Counted from the stretch's first letter, positions 45,433 through 58,784 are shown. The stretch: 64,000 nucleotides of DNA from Poa pratensis (GCA_947311845.1 CAMZMU010000052.1:134693169-134757168), one strand, 5' to 3'. Program-made: numbers and translations. Notes: a model not told the origin generated them from the letters alone.

Positions 45433-47599
45433 TAGAACCAAACTCCATGCGCATGATTTCTAGAAGAACAAGTGCATAGCTCATGCCCAATCAGGAACGC
45501 ATTTGATACTTACATAAACGTACATGAATCAGTATGATATTTTTAACCTATGTTTTTAACTGAAGAATTGGATATGCATCCCAATGATCAAACCTGATGC
45601 ATTCATGATCCTTAGCCTCCAAGAGATTCAGACTGTTGGTCGGGGTAAGGCTACCGTCTGAACCAGCTAGAATCAATCGCGAGGCAACGGAACGAGTCTG
45701 GGGAAGTGAAGGAACTGCAACACATGTTCACCATGGTCGCCTAGCCGGATCAGATCGACGGAATCGGCCAGCTGCGAGGAGGGCCGGGCTTCCGACGGCA
45801 GGGAATTTGGTGGCGCAGGTTAGGATTGGGGGTGGGTCGGGGGATCTACGAGGCCTACACGGACGGCCGCCGGTGCAGGGAACAGAGGCAGGCCGGAGGC
45901 CATCGCCGGCCGGGAATCCGATGACCCTGGTGCCATGGCAAGGCGATAGGCCACCGGCGGCGATGCACTCCGCATCTTTGCCACCTCGCTCCCCTCATGG
46001 GTCGGGTTACGATGTGAAGCCGCCGTCACACAGTAATCTACGATGAGAAATATGAGAAACGAGAGAGAAGGGGACCTCGCATCGGTAGGGATGAGAAGGG
46101 GCGGCACCGATGGCCTCTCGCCGGTGGGGGTGGAGCAGGGGCGGGGAGGGAGAACATGTGCGGCGGCGGCGTCCGTAGGTACCATCGTCTGACGATAGAG
46201 CGAGCGGCGATCGATCGATGCTCGATCGTGCGGCCATCGAGCGAGCCATCGTCTGCTGGCGAGCGATCGTGCGGTCATCGAGCAAGCGATCGTCTGCCAC
46301 AGGACGTACCAACGTACTGACCGCAGACTCCCATTTAATGGTAAAAACTCGCTCTTTGCAGAATTATTCCGTGTTTTGGGTTTCTTCAAATTCAAACATT
46401 ATAAACTTTGACTTGAGTGTATAGTACAAATTTTCAATGTCCATAAACTTGCATACTATATCTATTACGTATTACAGATATTGATATCTACTATAAGTTT
46501 GATTAAAAATAAAAATGTTTGACACTTTGACCAAACTCGAAACGCAGAAAGATTTCAGACCGAGTGAGTACCAGTGAAAGAAAAAGATGTGGACGCCTTC
46601 GAAATTTGTTACTTTTAACGACGCCATCACCATCACCATTTGCACACGCTAGCATACAATTAGCGCACAAATACGATTGATCGATAGATAGGTCAAATCA
46701 AATGATCTAACAAATCCGTATTTTTTGTAGTATAAGATTCGAAACCTACTAGGCTACTATTGCTCTCTAGATTTCGTGAAGCCATCAAGCCAGTGGCTAA
46801 GGGCCAGGCTTTTGACAGGCTAAAAACATAAATTGATCGCTTCCCAGCTTCTCACACAAGTCGTCAAGCTTAATATACGAGGCTTCTAAATTAATTATAC
46901 ATGAATAATGAATGACATTAGAAGCGCCAAGTAATAAACTGGGCGGCTTGGAAAAGCTGGGAGGGGGTGTCCTATTTTTAAGCCATAAAAAAAGCTAGGC
47001 CTAAAAGCTATGAGGTCAGGCATCTTAGGTATTAGGGATCAAAATGCAAATATATGAAGTTAAAGGTTTTTCACTCTTTTGAACGGGGAAGAGACTCGAA
47101 TGCCTTGGAATTTGTATAAAGCGGAGGGATATGGTCCTTCTTCTCCGCCGGAGTTCTGGCACAACTCGTGAACACTGGGATTACGCCACTTGGGTTGTCG
47201 TCGGCATGGAACGCCATGCTGAGACCAAAGATCCTCTGCATCGGCACATCAACCAGAGAACACCACAACACGGAGTGGCTTACATTGACCACATGTCTTG
47301 TCAACTAGCTTGTCCTCCATGTATGAAATTTGTTGAAGAGAGCTCCACAACCATTCCCCCATCTTCACCGTCCATTTGCGCCACCCCCATGGCGAGGGGA
47401 TAAAGAAGACAGAAGTGGAGGAAGAGCGCAGGCCATGGGCGAGAGGCGTCATCATCGCTCCTTCCAGCTACAGATAACAACTCATCCCACCACCAGCACG
47501 AACCGCACAATCAACCAGTGACCGCAACTCACATGCGCTGGCAGCGCGCTTCGACACGACATCTTGCCAAACAACCACCTGGGCGAACCTAGCCTACAA
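45433..47599. other. Intergenic DNA with a GC-rich island, no gene identified
   Basis: Positions 45640-46300 are GC-rich with overlapping ORFs of no recognisable kind. A short duplicated segment of about 40 bp with gatcgtgcgg and catcgagc lies at 46220-46300. Positions 46330-46560 are AT-rich and MITE-like. An ORF at 47131-47403 has no recognisable domain. Confidence 0.4.
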
Positions 47600-48216
47600 T
47601 AACAACTACTATGTACAATAAAGAGCCTAGCCCCCTCTCATCCCATTCCAGCCGGCGCAAATACTAGTAAACATCCCCACAACTTACGTGCAGCTTCGCC
47701 ACTGTCTAGATGGAGAGGTACATTGAAATACGCGTGTCAACTTTAGCAAGATTTTTGAACGAACGCAAATTCTTCAAACAATGTGGAAAGGAACCGTAGA
47801 TATTTTTCTAAGCAATTTAATCATGCATATGCATATGAATTTTTTTTCGAATCGAAGAAACCTAAAAGCTAAATGCGCCAAACATGTTGGGCCTTTTAGA
47901 AGTAGTATCCATCTTGCTGGGCTAAATCATACCGCAGCTCTATTTCGGCCTGCAGTAATTGCGTAGTGCCGACACCTTCTGCTTCTTTCCAGATCCAGTG
48001 GTCAACGGGCCGAAATGGCGCCGACGGGTCCGTGGAAATCGCTTCGCGCGGGAATTCCAATTTCCCGTCCCTCCATCTCCGCGCAGCAGCCCCCAATCCC
48101 CCAACCCCGCTCGCCCCACTCCTCCTCTCCCCTTTCCTTCCCCAAATCCGACTTCCCCATCCCGCCGCCGCCGCCTACCGCCTCCGGCATCCCGCCGCGC
48201 GCAACCCTAACTCGCC
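47600..48216 (+). promoter_or_regulatory. Upstream region and leader of DNA2
   Basis: The last about 200 bp before the ATG at 48217 are C-rich and pyrimidine-rich, as in a grass 5' leader. An E2F-type site (ATTCCCGC on the minus strand, 48048-48055) and a near match (tttcccgt at about 48061) lie in it. E2F control is common for replication genes, but this is inference from short matches. No clear TATA box is seen. Confidence 0.4.
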
Positions 48217-51200
48217 ATGGCCCCGCGGAAGCGCGCGGCGGCGGCGGCCGCCTCGTCGAAGAAGCCGCCGCCGCCGACGCAGCCGTCGCAGCCCGCCAAG
48301 TTCGGCATCCGCCACTTCTTCGAGCGCCAGTCCCAGGCCGCCCCCTCCCAGCCCGCCAGGCGCCAGAAGCCCGACGACCCCATGCCGCCCCCTCCCCCGC
48401 CGCCGCCGCCGGAGGAGGAGCTCTCGGAGGTCTCGCCGGAGGTCACCAAGACCCTCGCACCGAAGCGGGTCAAGTTCTCTCCCGGAATGGTGAGCCGTCG
48501 TCCGATTCGATCTGCTTTAGCTGCGTTCTGGACCGACTCTTAGGCCTAGGCCATGTGTTGTTTGTGCGGTCCAGCTGATCAACCAGAGCCAGGACGATGG
48601 GGGCGGGGAGGTTATCACTTGGAAGATCTCCCCGTGAACAATCGCCTTCGCACCAGGCAGTTGCCAGGGATGGCGCTTCATCCTTGCTCAAACGGCGAGG
48701 TACACTAACCCTGAAGTTTCTTTCTTTATGTTCGAGTTCATACATGTCTAAGTGCATAATGCTGTGGAACTGGTGCTAGTGCCTAGTGGCACCTCTGGGT
48801 GTATTGGCGAAACCCACCATCTTTGAGGTGATCTAATATGTGGTTGTGACGTGATAATTGTGACCGCAGAAACATTCCTCGCTCGAGGCTATGAAGAAGT
48901 GGCATTCATCTCCGTTGGGCTTGTCGAGGTGTACTGCTTCAGCACGCAGTCTGAATGCGTGTGGTATAGGACCAGGCGGCTGTGATGGTACGGAGGATAC
49001 CCAGAGCCCATTCCGTACGCCACCATCGCTGCCCTATAGCTGCAATGAGGTACACACGCTTGTATGCTGAAAATTGTTTGCGTTGTTAGCGAAATGTGGT
49101 TGCCAGTTGTGTAAACTGTGTAATCTTGTCATGCATCACACAGCAGGTGGTTGCTGGTATCACTGGCAATGGAGGACCTGACCTGTTGGGAGCAGGGCAG
49201 CACAAAAAGGTGAGCTCAATGACTACACTATTTTCTCTTGATACAGCATCCGTTTTGTTATCTTGCTACTTGTCAAAATTAAAGTCATCACATGTGCTAG
49301 GCATTACTGGACCTTCTAGATCAAGTTGAAGATGCAATTACGGAAGAAGAATTGCCAATTGATGCTGGGAATAAAGGAGGGCAAGTCATGTCTGGGGATA
49401 GCACGGACAGTAAATGTTCTCCTGCTCTTAATAGCAGTCTAGATGTTGAATCCAACAAGCCACTTGACACCCCATATTTCGATAGTTACCTTGTGTTGGA
49501 GGTTTGCCTTTTTAGTTCCACCTGTTGCTTTCTGATCAGTGTCAACGTGCTGTTCCAGTGACAATTTTTTTTTTGTTTTACCTTACTTTTTTAGGTGTCA
49601 GAAAAACACAAAGGTGATACTTCATCATGTGATCGCTATCCTGTTAAGGTGTGTTCCTCTATATGTATGGATCATTTATATGTGCAAATCTTTCTTTCTT
49701 TTTTTTCTCCAAAGTTGCTGTTTTTGGCAGGTTCTGCGTCTGCTGAACGAGCATCGTGGGAAAGAATATGCGCTGCATCTGTGCGATGAGTGGTGAGTAT
49801 ACACTATTACTTTGCCAAACTGCCTATCTTAGATCATCAGTTTATCTCCCTGTTACATCTTGGGGTAACTGTAATTCAACAACCCTTGGGCTTCTTCAAT
49901 GTAGGATATATGCACCACCTATGGATAGGTCTTCCACTTGTAGTCATTTACTATATGTACTTCATACACCTAAGCGATCTTCTGTATTTTCCCTTTTCAT
50001 AATACTGCAGGTTCCATAGTACTGTTGCGCCAGGAGACACGGTAAGTGTCATTGGAGAATTCGGTGACCAAGGGAATGTATAATTGATCATGATAGCAAT
50101 CTTGTTATTATCCATCCAGAATTACTCATTTCTGGAACTCGGGTGAGTACTACTTGCCATGTTCTGATACCATTTTGTACTTTGTAGTCGGCATCCTACA
50201 TTAGTACAAACAACTTAGTATCACTATCACATCCTATTAGAAACTCTCAAAATTTCTTTAGAAATGTATTTCTTATTCTCCTACAGCATTTTTTTGATAA
50301 CTAGCTGATTTTAGGTAGCTTCGAGTTTCCATTGTCCAAGAAGATCTGTTCTCGACGAAAGATTAAAAAGCACCGATTTTGCCACAAGTGCTTTGATGGG
50401 TACTATGCTTCATCAAGTTTTTCAGGTTTCCAATACAAGCATACTTGCCAACTTTGGTTACTGTGCCACTTCTTTTTGTCAGTTAATATTGTAATAGTTG
50501 AGATACCTGAAGTTTTCTTTCTTGTGTTTTAGGCTGGGCTACTTGAGGATGTTCCTTCGAGGCAGTTTTTGGAACAACAAGCAAAAGAAGTTCTTTTGAA
50601 CAACATCGAGAGTTTGTACGCATGTGGAGGTAATATCCAGGACAAAATTTCCAACCTTATAAAAAATACTCTGAACAGAATATTGCTTGGTGTGTTCATG
50701 CGATTAGATTAGATTTTTTTCCGCTATGGCTGGTTGGCTCTTTGGGGCCTGGAACCTCCCTTGTTTGCTTTTTGCTGTTGGTAGCTTTGTTTTTGTTTTG
50801 CACATGGATGCTGGGAACTTTTCTTGTGTTCCGTTATCTTCGAAAAGTGGAACCCGGCCATAAGATTGTACGGAAAAATTTGTGATCAGATCATAGTTAT
50901 AGCATTATACCGGGTGCTGATTAGTGATGTTTCCTTATTCTTATTGTAGAAATCTGAGGCAAAATTAGCTACTATATAACCATGACTACTGGTATTCCGA
51001 TGATTCTTTTTTGTATGTGATACCTAATTTTATTAATGTAAACATTACTTTTTATCTTTTCAAGTACATGGTTCTTATTGAGATCTGCATTGTATTCATG
51101 TATGGATTAGAAAACATCGAGGTAGGTCCTACCTGCAAGCCCGTGGCTCTTTTTATCAAATATTAGCACACGATACAAATGCATGCGTAAACGTTGAATC

Positions 51201-54200
51201 ATGTTTGATCTGAGTGTTGTTTTGAGGCTCTCTTACCTAATTTTTTTGTGCTGTGCATCTCTGTTACTAATTTTTCAAAGGGTTTTTATGCAGCCGGTGA
51301 TCAGAACGCATATTCAATTCTTATTGAAGCAATCCCTAAAATGTTGAATTGGTTCAAACGCTTTATGAAGGTAGATAAACATGCATACTAGCTTTTGAAT
51401 GTTACAACCATTCCATATCTTAAGTACTCTTGCCTGATTTTTGTTCAAATTAAACCTGCTATCATATTCCGTTCTTTCAGAATTTTCAAACAAGGGATAA
51501 TTCCTATCTCAAGTCCTTTAATATTAATATGTGTGCCAATTCAATTATATATTTCGGAGAAAAACTTCAGAATTAGTATTTCTGTATCTACGCTGGTAGA
51601 ATTTTTTAATTGTAGAATTCATCAGTAAATCATCTGTACTTTCTGTTCTTTTGGCTTGTTTCTAAATGTATGAAGAAGATTTGATCATACCATTGTTTGC
51701 CAATGATAAGTTGCACTTTCAGGGTTCAAAGTGCACCAGTGTGGATTTTGGACATACTGAAGGACGGAGAACTGTTGGAGTGACTGAGGTGGGCAACCAT
51801 TGAACTTGCACAATTAGGAGCTTATTTTATGTAGGGTCTATAACTATTTACTTATTCTATTTCCGAACGGATCAATAGCTAGTCCATTTCATGATGGTGC
51901 ATTCCTGTATTTCTATGGTCCTTGATCATGAAATTAAAAGTTACATACTCTCCATTCTTATTTTTCAAAAAAATTAGCACTTTATGTGTGCATTATTAAC
52001 AGTTACTGAATAAAATTCTCATGCGCCTTAGGTGATGGATATTGAGGAAATGGCATGGGCTCCAAGATATGGTTTAAAAGGAATTATTGATGCTTCTGTT
52101 ATATCAAGGGTAAATTCATGTGATGGTGGTTCATATGAGAGTGTAATGCCACTGGAGTTCAAAACTGGTAAAAGCACCAGTGGTCAGGTAAGCATATATT
52201 CCTGGCTAGTGGATACCAAATGAAGATGCACGTATTATACTTTTCTTGGATGTTTTCGTCACCTGAATTCTGGAAATTATTGGCATTGCAATTAATTATT
52301 AATGGAGTAATTTCTTGTATTAAGCCATACTGGTCAGGGATCTGGTATTCACTGATACCGGCCTAGAGTGAGGACTTTGATTTACCTAAGTAGGTCTTTG
52401 GAAAAGTAAGACTGATTTTGATTTCACATGATTCTGGCAAATCATACTTTCCACAACTACTCCCGTAAAGATGTCATTTATGGCACTGTATTCACCTCCT
52501 CCCGCCTTCCTGATGTGAGTGAGCAGTTAGATCTGTAGCAAACTGTTAACATGGTTATCATGTTTTCTAATAGAGTTGAGATCAAATTTCCTCAAAGTGC
52601 CACTTATATGCGATTGTTCCACGGGCTAAGCTTCGCATAATGGAAGGCTTTGGGTAGTCTAATTGGTTTTATTTGCAAAACCCTGTTGGATGTTGCAATT
52701 TTTTATCCGTAGCAACACGCGGGTATTTAGCTAGTATTCTTAAGAAGTAATACTAGACAAACATACATGCTGACATGCATAGCTTCTCTATCATCACAGT
52801 AAATGCCAGTATCACGCTAGTATTTGTTAGTAACTGTTTGTGAATCTCTGTCAACTACATAGTTGTATTCACTCTTTTGCAATAACCAATTAAATAATCA
52901 CGTAAAACAAACCAATAAATAATTTCCTCGGGAGAAAACCAACCAACCAATAGTCCCAGGATTAGCCTTGCTTCTATTTTTAAAGTCAATACTCTTTAGT
53001 TTCCATAATCACTGTATGCCAGATCTTGTTATGTCCTAATAATTTTTTCGATTTTGTGTTTGAATATGGTAGCTAGTCTTGGTGTTGGCTTAGTTTTAAT
53101 TGTTCATTTCTCAAACATAAGATTTTATTATATGTATTGCCTTCCCATAGTTTAACGTAACAATGTCTCAGTAAACAACAATGTGATTCTCCTCCTAAGT
53201 AGATCCAGCACTTACTTCTATGTTACCCTCCATGAGAGTTTATCTATTTGCAGTCAGCTATGGAGCACTCTGCCCAGGTGATATTATACACACTATTGAT
53301 GAAAGAGAGGTATGATCCATTTATCTTGTGATCTTTGTTTGTTCAGCAGTCTTTCCATAATCATTAGTACTGTACTTATCATGTCTTTCCATGTATTTTT
53401 CAGATACCTGAATAAGGACATTGACTTAGGTCTTCTGTATTATCTTCACACAGACCAAACATTGGTAATCTTGTAATTAAGATACTCAAAACAGATTTTG
53501 TACCCCGTCCTTACTCATGTTTATTGATTTATTAAGGGTATCAAAGTTAAGAGGTCTGATTTAATTGGGCTAATAATGCGTCGGAACGAACTTGCCTCTG
53601 AGATCCTGAAGGCGTCGATTTCACAGAGTTTTCCGCCAATGTTACAGGTAGAACCATGAACTAGAAACTTGTACATGGTGATTCATCTGCAGAAGTTTAA
53701 CTAAATTCCTGTTCTTTTCCAGAGTCCATCAGCATGTACCGGATGTCGACACCTGACTTCATGCACCATATATCATAAGGTTTGTTAAACAATTGTTTCT
53801 CTTACATGGCCTTAGCATTTGTTCTTGTCGAGGAAAAAAATGAAACTATTTTGCTTGTCTGGAAATGTACTATGTGCCAGCAAATCTTTATGTAGTACTT
53901 CCGTTTTGATGCAACAGGCGCATGGAGGAAATACAGCAACTAGTGGGCTTGGTGATCTATTTGATAACCTTGTGAATCATTTAACAGTTGCGCATCATGA
54001 CTTTCTTAAACATTGGGATAGATTGATTGATCTTGAAGCTAGAACTTCTCAGGTATCTCTTTAGTTTCTCAAATGAGCTCTGAAACTTGTTTTTCTCTCT
54101 TAACTCAGTTTATGCAAAATTCAGGTCAAGAAAAAGGAAATTTTCCTTCCTCGCCATTCAAATTCTGGGAGCAAGAATTCTGCCCCGTCATTTTTTGTCC

Positions 54201-57200
54201 TTGATATAAAAAATGAACACTCAATTGATTCATCTGGAAAAAGCAAAAGATACATATATAATTTTGTGCGTCCGAAGATGCATTCTGAAATAGCAGGTCA
54301 TTCACAACCACAGGTTGAGAGCCTAGATTTCAGCCTCAAATCTGGGGATTGTGTGGTAAGCCTTGTCCACTTTCTTTATTTAGTGATACTTCAAGTTTTT
54401 GACATCCTCATGGTTTCTTTGTTTTTGTTTGTGCATATACCTTTGTACACCGCTGTATACATCTTAATCCTTTTTTGCACCATATTGTACGTTGGCAATG
54501 ATTAAATATAGGTGTATGTTGTGTAGAACAAGTTCAGTCGATGTAGCTTTAAGCAAAGCAAATACAATACCTGCTGGAAACTTCTGCAGCTAGTGCAAAC
54601 ATACTAATTAGTTATCGAACAGATAAGGTACCAGATTGGATCATTTTTGCTAGGTTTAATTATGGTCTAATTTCATATACTTGAGCAAGTAATAAAAGAT
54701 ATCAGATTGATGCATGAAGATTATCGCCTTTGTTGGTTGATTCAATTTGTCCGTACACTAAATTATATCTCGTCTCCTGCTCTGCATTAGGTGCTTAGCA
54801 CTCAATCTGGGCGGATAGCAGTTGCGAATGGATCTGTAAGAGACATCAGCCGTTCCATATAACGGTATTACCTGACCAATACAGACCTTATCTGTCCATC
54901 GTTTTTGGTAATATGATATAAATTTATAAGTATTCAAATGGAATGTGCTGTAGGTCTCTTTGTCACGTCGCCTGAGACTTCCAGGTAGTAGCTCCTTGTT
55001 AGAGCAAGGAGACCTCCAACGCGAACTTTGGCGGATAGACAAGGACGAGTTTAGTTCTTCATTTGCAACCATGAGGTTGGCCCTTGTTTTTATCTGTCGT
55101 TCATGTTTATGGCTCTGGATGGTTATTCAGAAAAGTTATTTTCTTTTCTAACTAAAGTTTGTATTTAAACTATTGCCAGACTCAACCTTATCCAACTATT
55201 TGCTCAGAAGCCGCAAAACACTAAACTACGGAAGTTGGTAGTTGATCTTGAGGTCTGTTCGGCATTAGCACTTCTGTTATAACATGTTTTCCATACTGTC
55301 TTCGCTGTCTGGAATTTCCTAACTCGAATGTTGATAGGCTCCCAGGTTTGATAGTGGAGGACTGTTTAGCCAAGACCCGGCATTATCATACATACGGTCA
55401 TTAACGAGTTTGAACAATGACCAACAGAGATCCCTGCACAAAGTAATTGCTCTTTTAGTTCATGTTTTTCTGGATATTCAAGGTTATAATAGAAAACTAA
55501 CACGTGTATCGCTTTCAGATTCTAGCAGCAAAAGATTATGCTCTTATTCTAGGAATGCCTGGAACAGGCAAACATATACAATGGTGCACGCTGTGAAGTC
55601 CTTATTGAGGAGAGGGAATCTATTTTGCTAACTTCATATACTAATTCAGCTATTGACAATTTACTTATGAAGTTGAAGGCCGAGGTTTGTATTCTGAAGA
55701 TTCACTAATGTAACATTATTCCATTGTAAATCCCTCATTTGTTCCAGCGAGCAAAATTTTTACATGCTGCATAGAGTATTTAAGTTCAATGAAGCAAAAC
55801 ATGTACATGATTTATTTTAATTAATGTTTTTTTGTAGGGTGTAGATTTTATTCGAATCGGGAGGCATGAAGCTGTACATCCTGATATCAGAGCCAACTGC
55901 TTATCAAGTCAGAACCTATCATTATCAATTCACTTGCATTTCTTAAATTAAAGAAAGTGTGCTCTGATTTGTGTGCCTGTGAAACAGCAACGGAGGTACA
56001 GTCAGTAGACGCCATCAAAACAAGGATGGATCAAGTGCAAGTTGTTGGAGTTACTTGTTTGGGAGTATACCATCCCTTACTAGCACATAAGAAGTTTGAT
56101 ACATGCATCATGGACGAAGCTGGACAAATCACATTACCGGTAGGCCCAATTTAAAAATGCTTGGTAATTTAGTCTTCCAAGGAAACCACAACGAAAGTCA
56201 CAAAATGATGCTCATCTAACTCCATCATGGAAGAAGCTGGAGAAATCACATTACCGGCCCCAGTTTTAAAATGCTTGGTAATTTAGTCTTAAGGAAACAA
56301 CAACAAAAATCACAAAATGATGCTCATCTAACTTCATATATGTATCGTAAACTATATACTAGTCGGTCAAGCTGCCAAACCAGACTATTCTGTAAAAATG
56401 ATTACTGAAGAGGTCTACATCCTTCTCACACATGACACATCTTACTTGCTAGGTTTCACTTGGACCTCTGATGCTTGCAACAAAGTTTGTGCTAGTAGGA
56501 GACCACTATCAACTTCCTCCGCTTGTTCAGGTTACTAATTCTTTTTCTAATGCTTTTTATGCAACTCTTTTCTTTTTGTTAACTTTAGCAATTTTGTATT
56601 TACAGAGCTTCGAAGCTCGAGAGAGTGGGATGGGCATTAGCTTATTTTGGAGGTTGTCAGAAGCACATCCTCAAGCAATTTCAGCACTACGTTGCCAGGT
56701 TAGTCGGTTTGAACTCTACTCTTTTCATTATTATCTATTGCCAATGCCACATATTTTGTTTTTAGTGGAAGATCTCCTTTGTTCCAGTAAACTCATGATT
56801 GACTACCTTTCTGCAGTACCGAATGTCATCTGGTATTATGGAGCTCTCGAATTCATTGATTTATGGCAATAGGTTATGCTGTGGTTCCTCAGAAATTGCA
56901 AACGCGAAACTCAAGTTTTCTGGCAAAGAACAAGTTCACTTAAAGTTCAAGGAGGTAACACTGCCTTTTTTGCTTTAATTTTTCCATTCTCAATATAGAA
57001 ACATCCTGTTCTTGAATGCTTGGATTCGTTTGCCCAGGTTTGTCATACTGCCATGTATTTTATCTTTCAGCAACCTCCTTTTAATTGGCGCTCCTTGGTT
57101 CCTTTAATTGCAGATTTTGAATCCCGATAAGGCTGTCATCTTTGCCAACACAGGTTTTTGATAAATTCAACTAGTTATATTCTTCTGATCTCTACCGTCG

Positions 57201-58784
57201 ATGCTAACAACATGAAAATCCTACAGATCAAGTACCGGCACTTGAGGCCAAGGAACATAAAACTGTGAACAATCCTACAGAAGCATACATTGTTTCATGG
57301 GTATGTCCTGATCTACGCACGGTGGCGATGGCCCTTATTTCATGCCTCTCTCTTATATTTTAGCAAGCAATCACTGACCTCTATAGCTACAGTTAGATCT
57401 TTCACATTTGCCATGTATTTTATCTTTCAGCTGAGTGCTCGTGCACGTATGGGCACAGCATGTGCTGTGTGTTGAATAGTTAGCAGTACCCAATTTCTTT
57501 GTCTTGTTTTAAAAAAACTTTGTCTTATCTATGTGTTGCACGTTTCTCAAAATGTATCTCTATGCTTTAAGTATATTTTTAGCTAGGAGAGTGTTCAGAT
57601 GAAATTGCATTGGTACACAATCTTGAACTTTATGCTTAGTGCTAGAAATGGCCCAGTGATCAAGTTCAACATATGATGAACTACCAATGCATTGGGTAAC
57701 ATCGACCTGTTTTCATATAACTATTGGAGATACGATACACTCTGATCCAGCTATTTTTGTTACATATGCATCCTGCTGATTTGAAAAGCTCATTACTTTC
57801 ATTTTTATTTCTCGCTATTTGATCAAGTGAAAAATTGTCTTTTTCTATAGATCACCAAACAATTGCTAAAGAGAGGTGTAGCTGAAGATGAAATTGGTAT
57901 AATAACCCCATATAATGCCCAAGCGGATCTCATTCGGCAACAAGTTGATGCTTTGGTTGAGGTTCATACAATTGACAAATACCAGGTAAACATTACTGTT
58001 TTACATGAGCAAGTCATCGACTCAGCCTGATCTCTTAATGTCAATTTCGTTATGGTGGCTATGTCTCTTTTCAGCTATTTCTTATGTCTAACATTTCCAA
58101 GTAATTACTTGCATGCTTACTCTTAAGATTTAGTGCTCATCTCAGTTTCTCACTGGGACAATAGAGCATCCTTCATTATGTTTTTATGCTCTTCATTGAC
58201 AAGAAACTATGGAGACTTGAGTAACCGTATTTTGTTTCTGCTGATTCGTTAGTTTGGTTTGGGACATATTCTGAGTTTCTGACAAAGCATCTGTACCGTG
58301 GTCTTTTAGTGCTGAACAAATCCACCTCTTTTCAGGGGAGAGATAAAGAATGTATTATCGTATCATTTGTACGATCTAGTGGGAATTCAAGGGCTAGTGG
58401 TTCTTCTTTGCTTGGTGATTGGCACAGGATCAATGTCGTGTTGACACGTGCAAAGGTCAGCGACTGCGTGTACTTTTCCCATTTGACCATTCCTCAGAAT
58501 TAAGTTTTCAGTACTTTTGTTGGACTTCAGTGATTATCAAACTGTCGACTGCCCTGATATCATGTTTATAGGACTCCATTCCTGCATACTAATTTTTAAC
58601 TTTTTTGACGATCCTACTGCAGAAGAAACTCATCATGGTTGGGTCTGCTGGAACTCTTTCGACGATCCCGCTGCTGAAGCTTCTAGTTGAGAAGGTAGCT
58701 GAGCGTGGTGGTCTATTGGATCTCACAAATAAGGACGTGCAATCTATTCCAGAGCTTAGAACTTCCCGATCGAATGTGAAGTAG
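48217..58784 (+). CDS. DNA2: DNA2-type replication nuclease-helicase (JHS1 orthologue), 34 exons
   Basis: Nuclear ATP-dependent helicase with a RecB-like nuclease that trims long Okazaki flaps and processes stalled forks and break ends. Exons: 48217-48489, 48575-48699, 48870-49049, 49147-49209, 49301-49501, 49595-49648, 49731-49792, 50011-50142, 50315-50425, 50533-50629, 51294-51370, 51723-51788, 52032-52187, 53254-53309, 53404-53464, 53537-53647, 53723-53779, 53918-54052, 54125-54355, 54791-54864, 54954-55075, 55180-55252, 55338-55442, 55519-55684, 55838-55907, 55988-56139, 56453-56530, 56606-56698, 56817-56954, 57114-57153, 57227-57300, 57851-57985, 58336-58455, 58623-58784. All introns are GT-AG. 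The total corresponds to about 1284 residues, close to the family length. Residues 28-35 (KFGIRHFF) resemble a PCNA-binding box with Lys replacing Gln. Single-base deletions shift the frame near 48633, 50076, 54855, 55571 and 55615; exon phases fit one missing base at each. No other disabling change was seen. Confidence 0.93.
50315..53779 (+). other. DNA2: DNA2 Fe-S nuclease module (exons 9-17)
   Basis: Residues about 365-628. One cluster Cys lies in SSFHCPRRSVLDERLK (about Cys371). Three more are in CTGCRHLTSC (about Cys614, 617, 623), giving the C-x(n)-C-x2-C-x5-C pattern that holds a 4Fe-4S cluster. The nuclease core shows GLKGIIDAS (catalytic Asp), then PLEFKTGK (E-x-K), then AMEHSAQVILYTLLM. 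All the catalytic and cluster residues I can recognise are present, and this module contains no frame break. Confidence 0.88.
52188..53253. mobile_element. DNA2 intron 13 with a possible decayed Helitron end
   Basis: This is one of the longest introns. Near its middle, gtagcaacacgcgggtattt followed by agCTAG and T (52710-52735) resembles an eroded grass Helitron 3' end. The hairpin is imperfect and no 5' end was located. The rest is AT-rich. Confidence 0.3.
55519..58784 (+). other. DNA2: DNA2 superfamily 1 helicase module (exons 24-34)
   Basis: Walker A (G-M-P-G-T-G-K-T, about residue 888, exon 24) is present only if one A is restored at 55570-55572. Exon 26 holds Walker B/motif II (IMDEAGQITLP). 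Exon 27 holds motif III (LVGDHYQLPPLV). Exons 28-29 hold motif IV (SALRCQ joined to YRMS). Exon 32 contains IGIITPYNAQADLIR and DKYQ, continuing as GRDKECIIVSFVRS. Exon 33 ends DWHRINVVLTRAK. The stop is TAG at 58782-58784. Confidence 0.9.
56105..56334 (+). repeat. Tandem duplication of the DNA2 exon 26 end and intron start
   Basis: A segment of about 116 bp (from about 56105) is repeated at about 56221. The second copy, inside intron 26, still reads catcatgga.gaagctgga with aaatcacattaccgg (a Walker B-like IMEEAGEITLP). It has lost the GT donor (ccggcccca instead of ccggtaggc). Copies differ at roughly 12-15 positions and by small gaps, so the duplication is old. Confidence 0.88.

Noticed and set aside
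43639..45636. Candidate minus-strand exons (43639-43678 and about 45601-45636) that might pair with the terminal exon at 26339-26443
   Set aside because: Splice phases do not agree and the peptides match nothing I know.
45636..46395. Overlapping ORFs in a GC-rich island
   Set aside because: No start context, splice sites or domain that support a gene.
48575..48699. A second frameshift in DNA2 exon 2
   Set aside because: I first suspected two shifts, but with a single base restored near 48633 the frame joins exon 3 correctly (NGE to KHSSLEAMKKWHSS).
50011..50041. A short exon 8 ending at a GTAAGT near 50042
   Set aside because: Reading through gives conserved-looking sequence (VSVIGEFGDQG, then IIDHDSNLVIIHPELL) up to a better donor at 50143.
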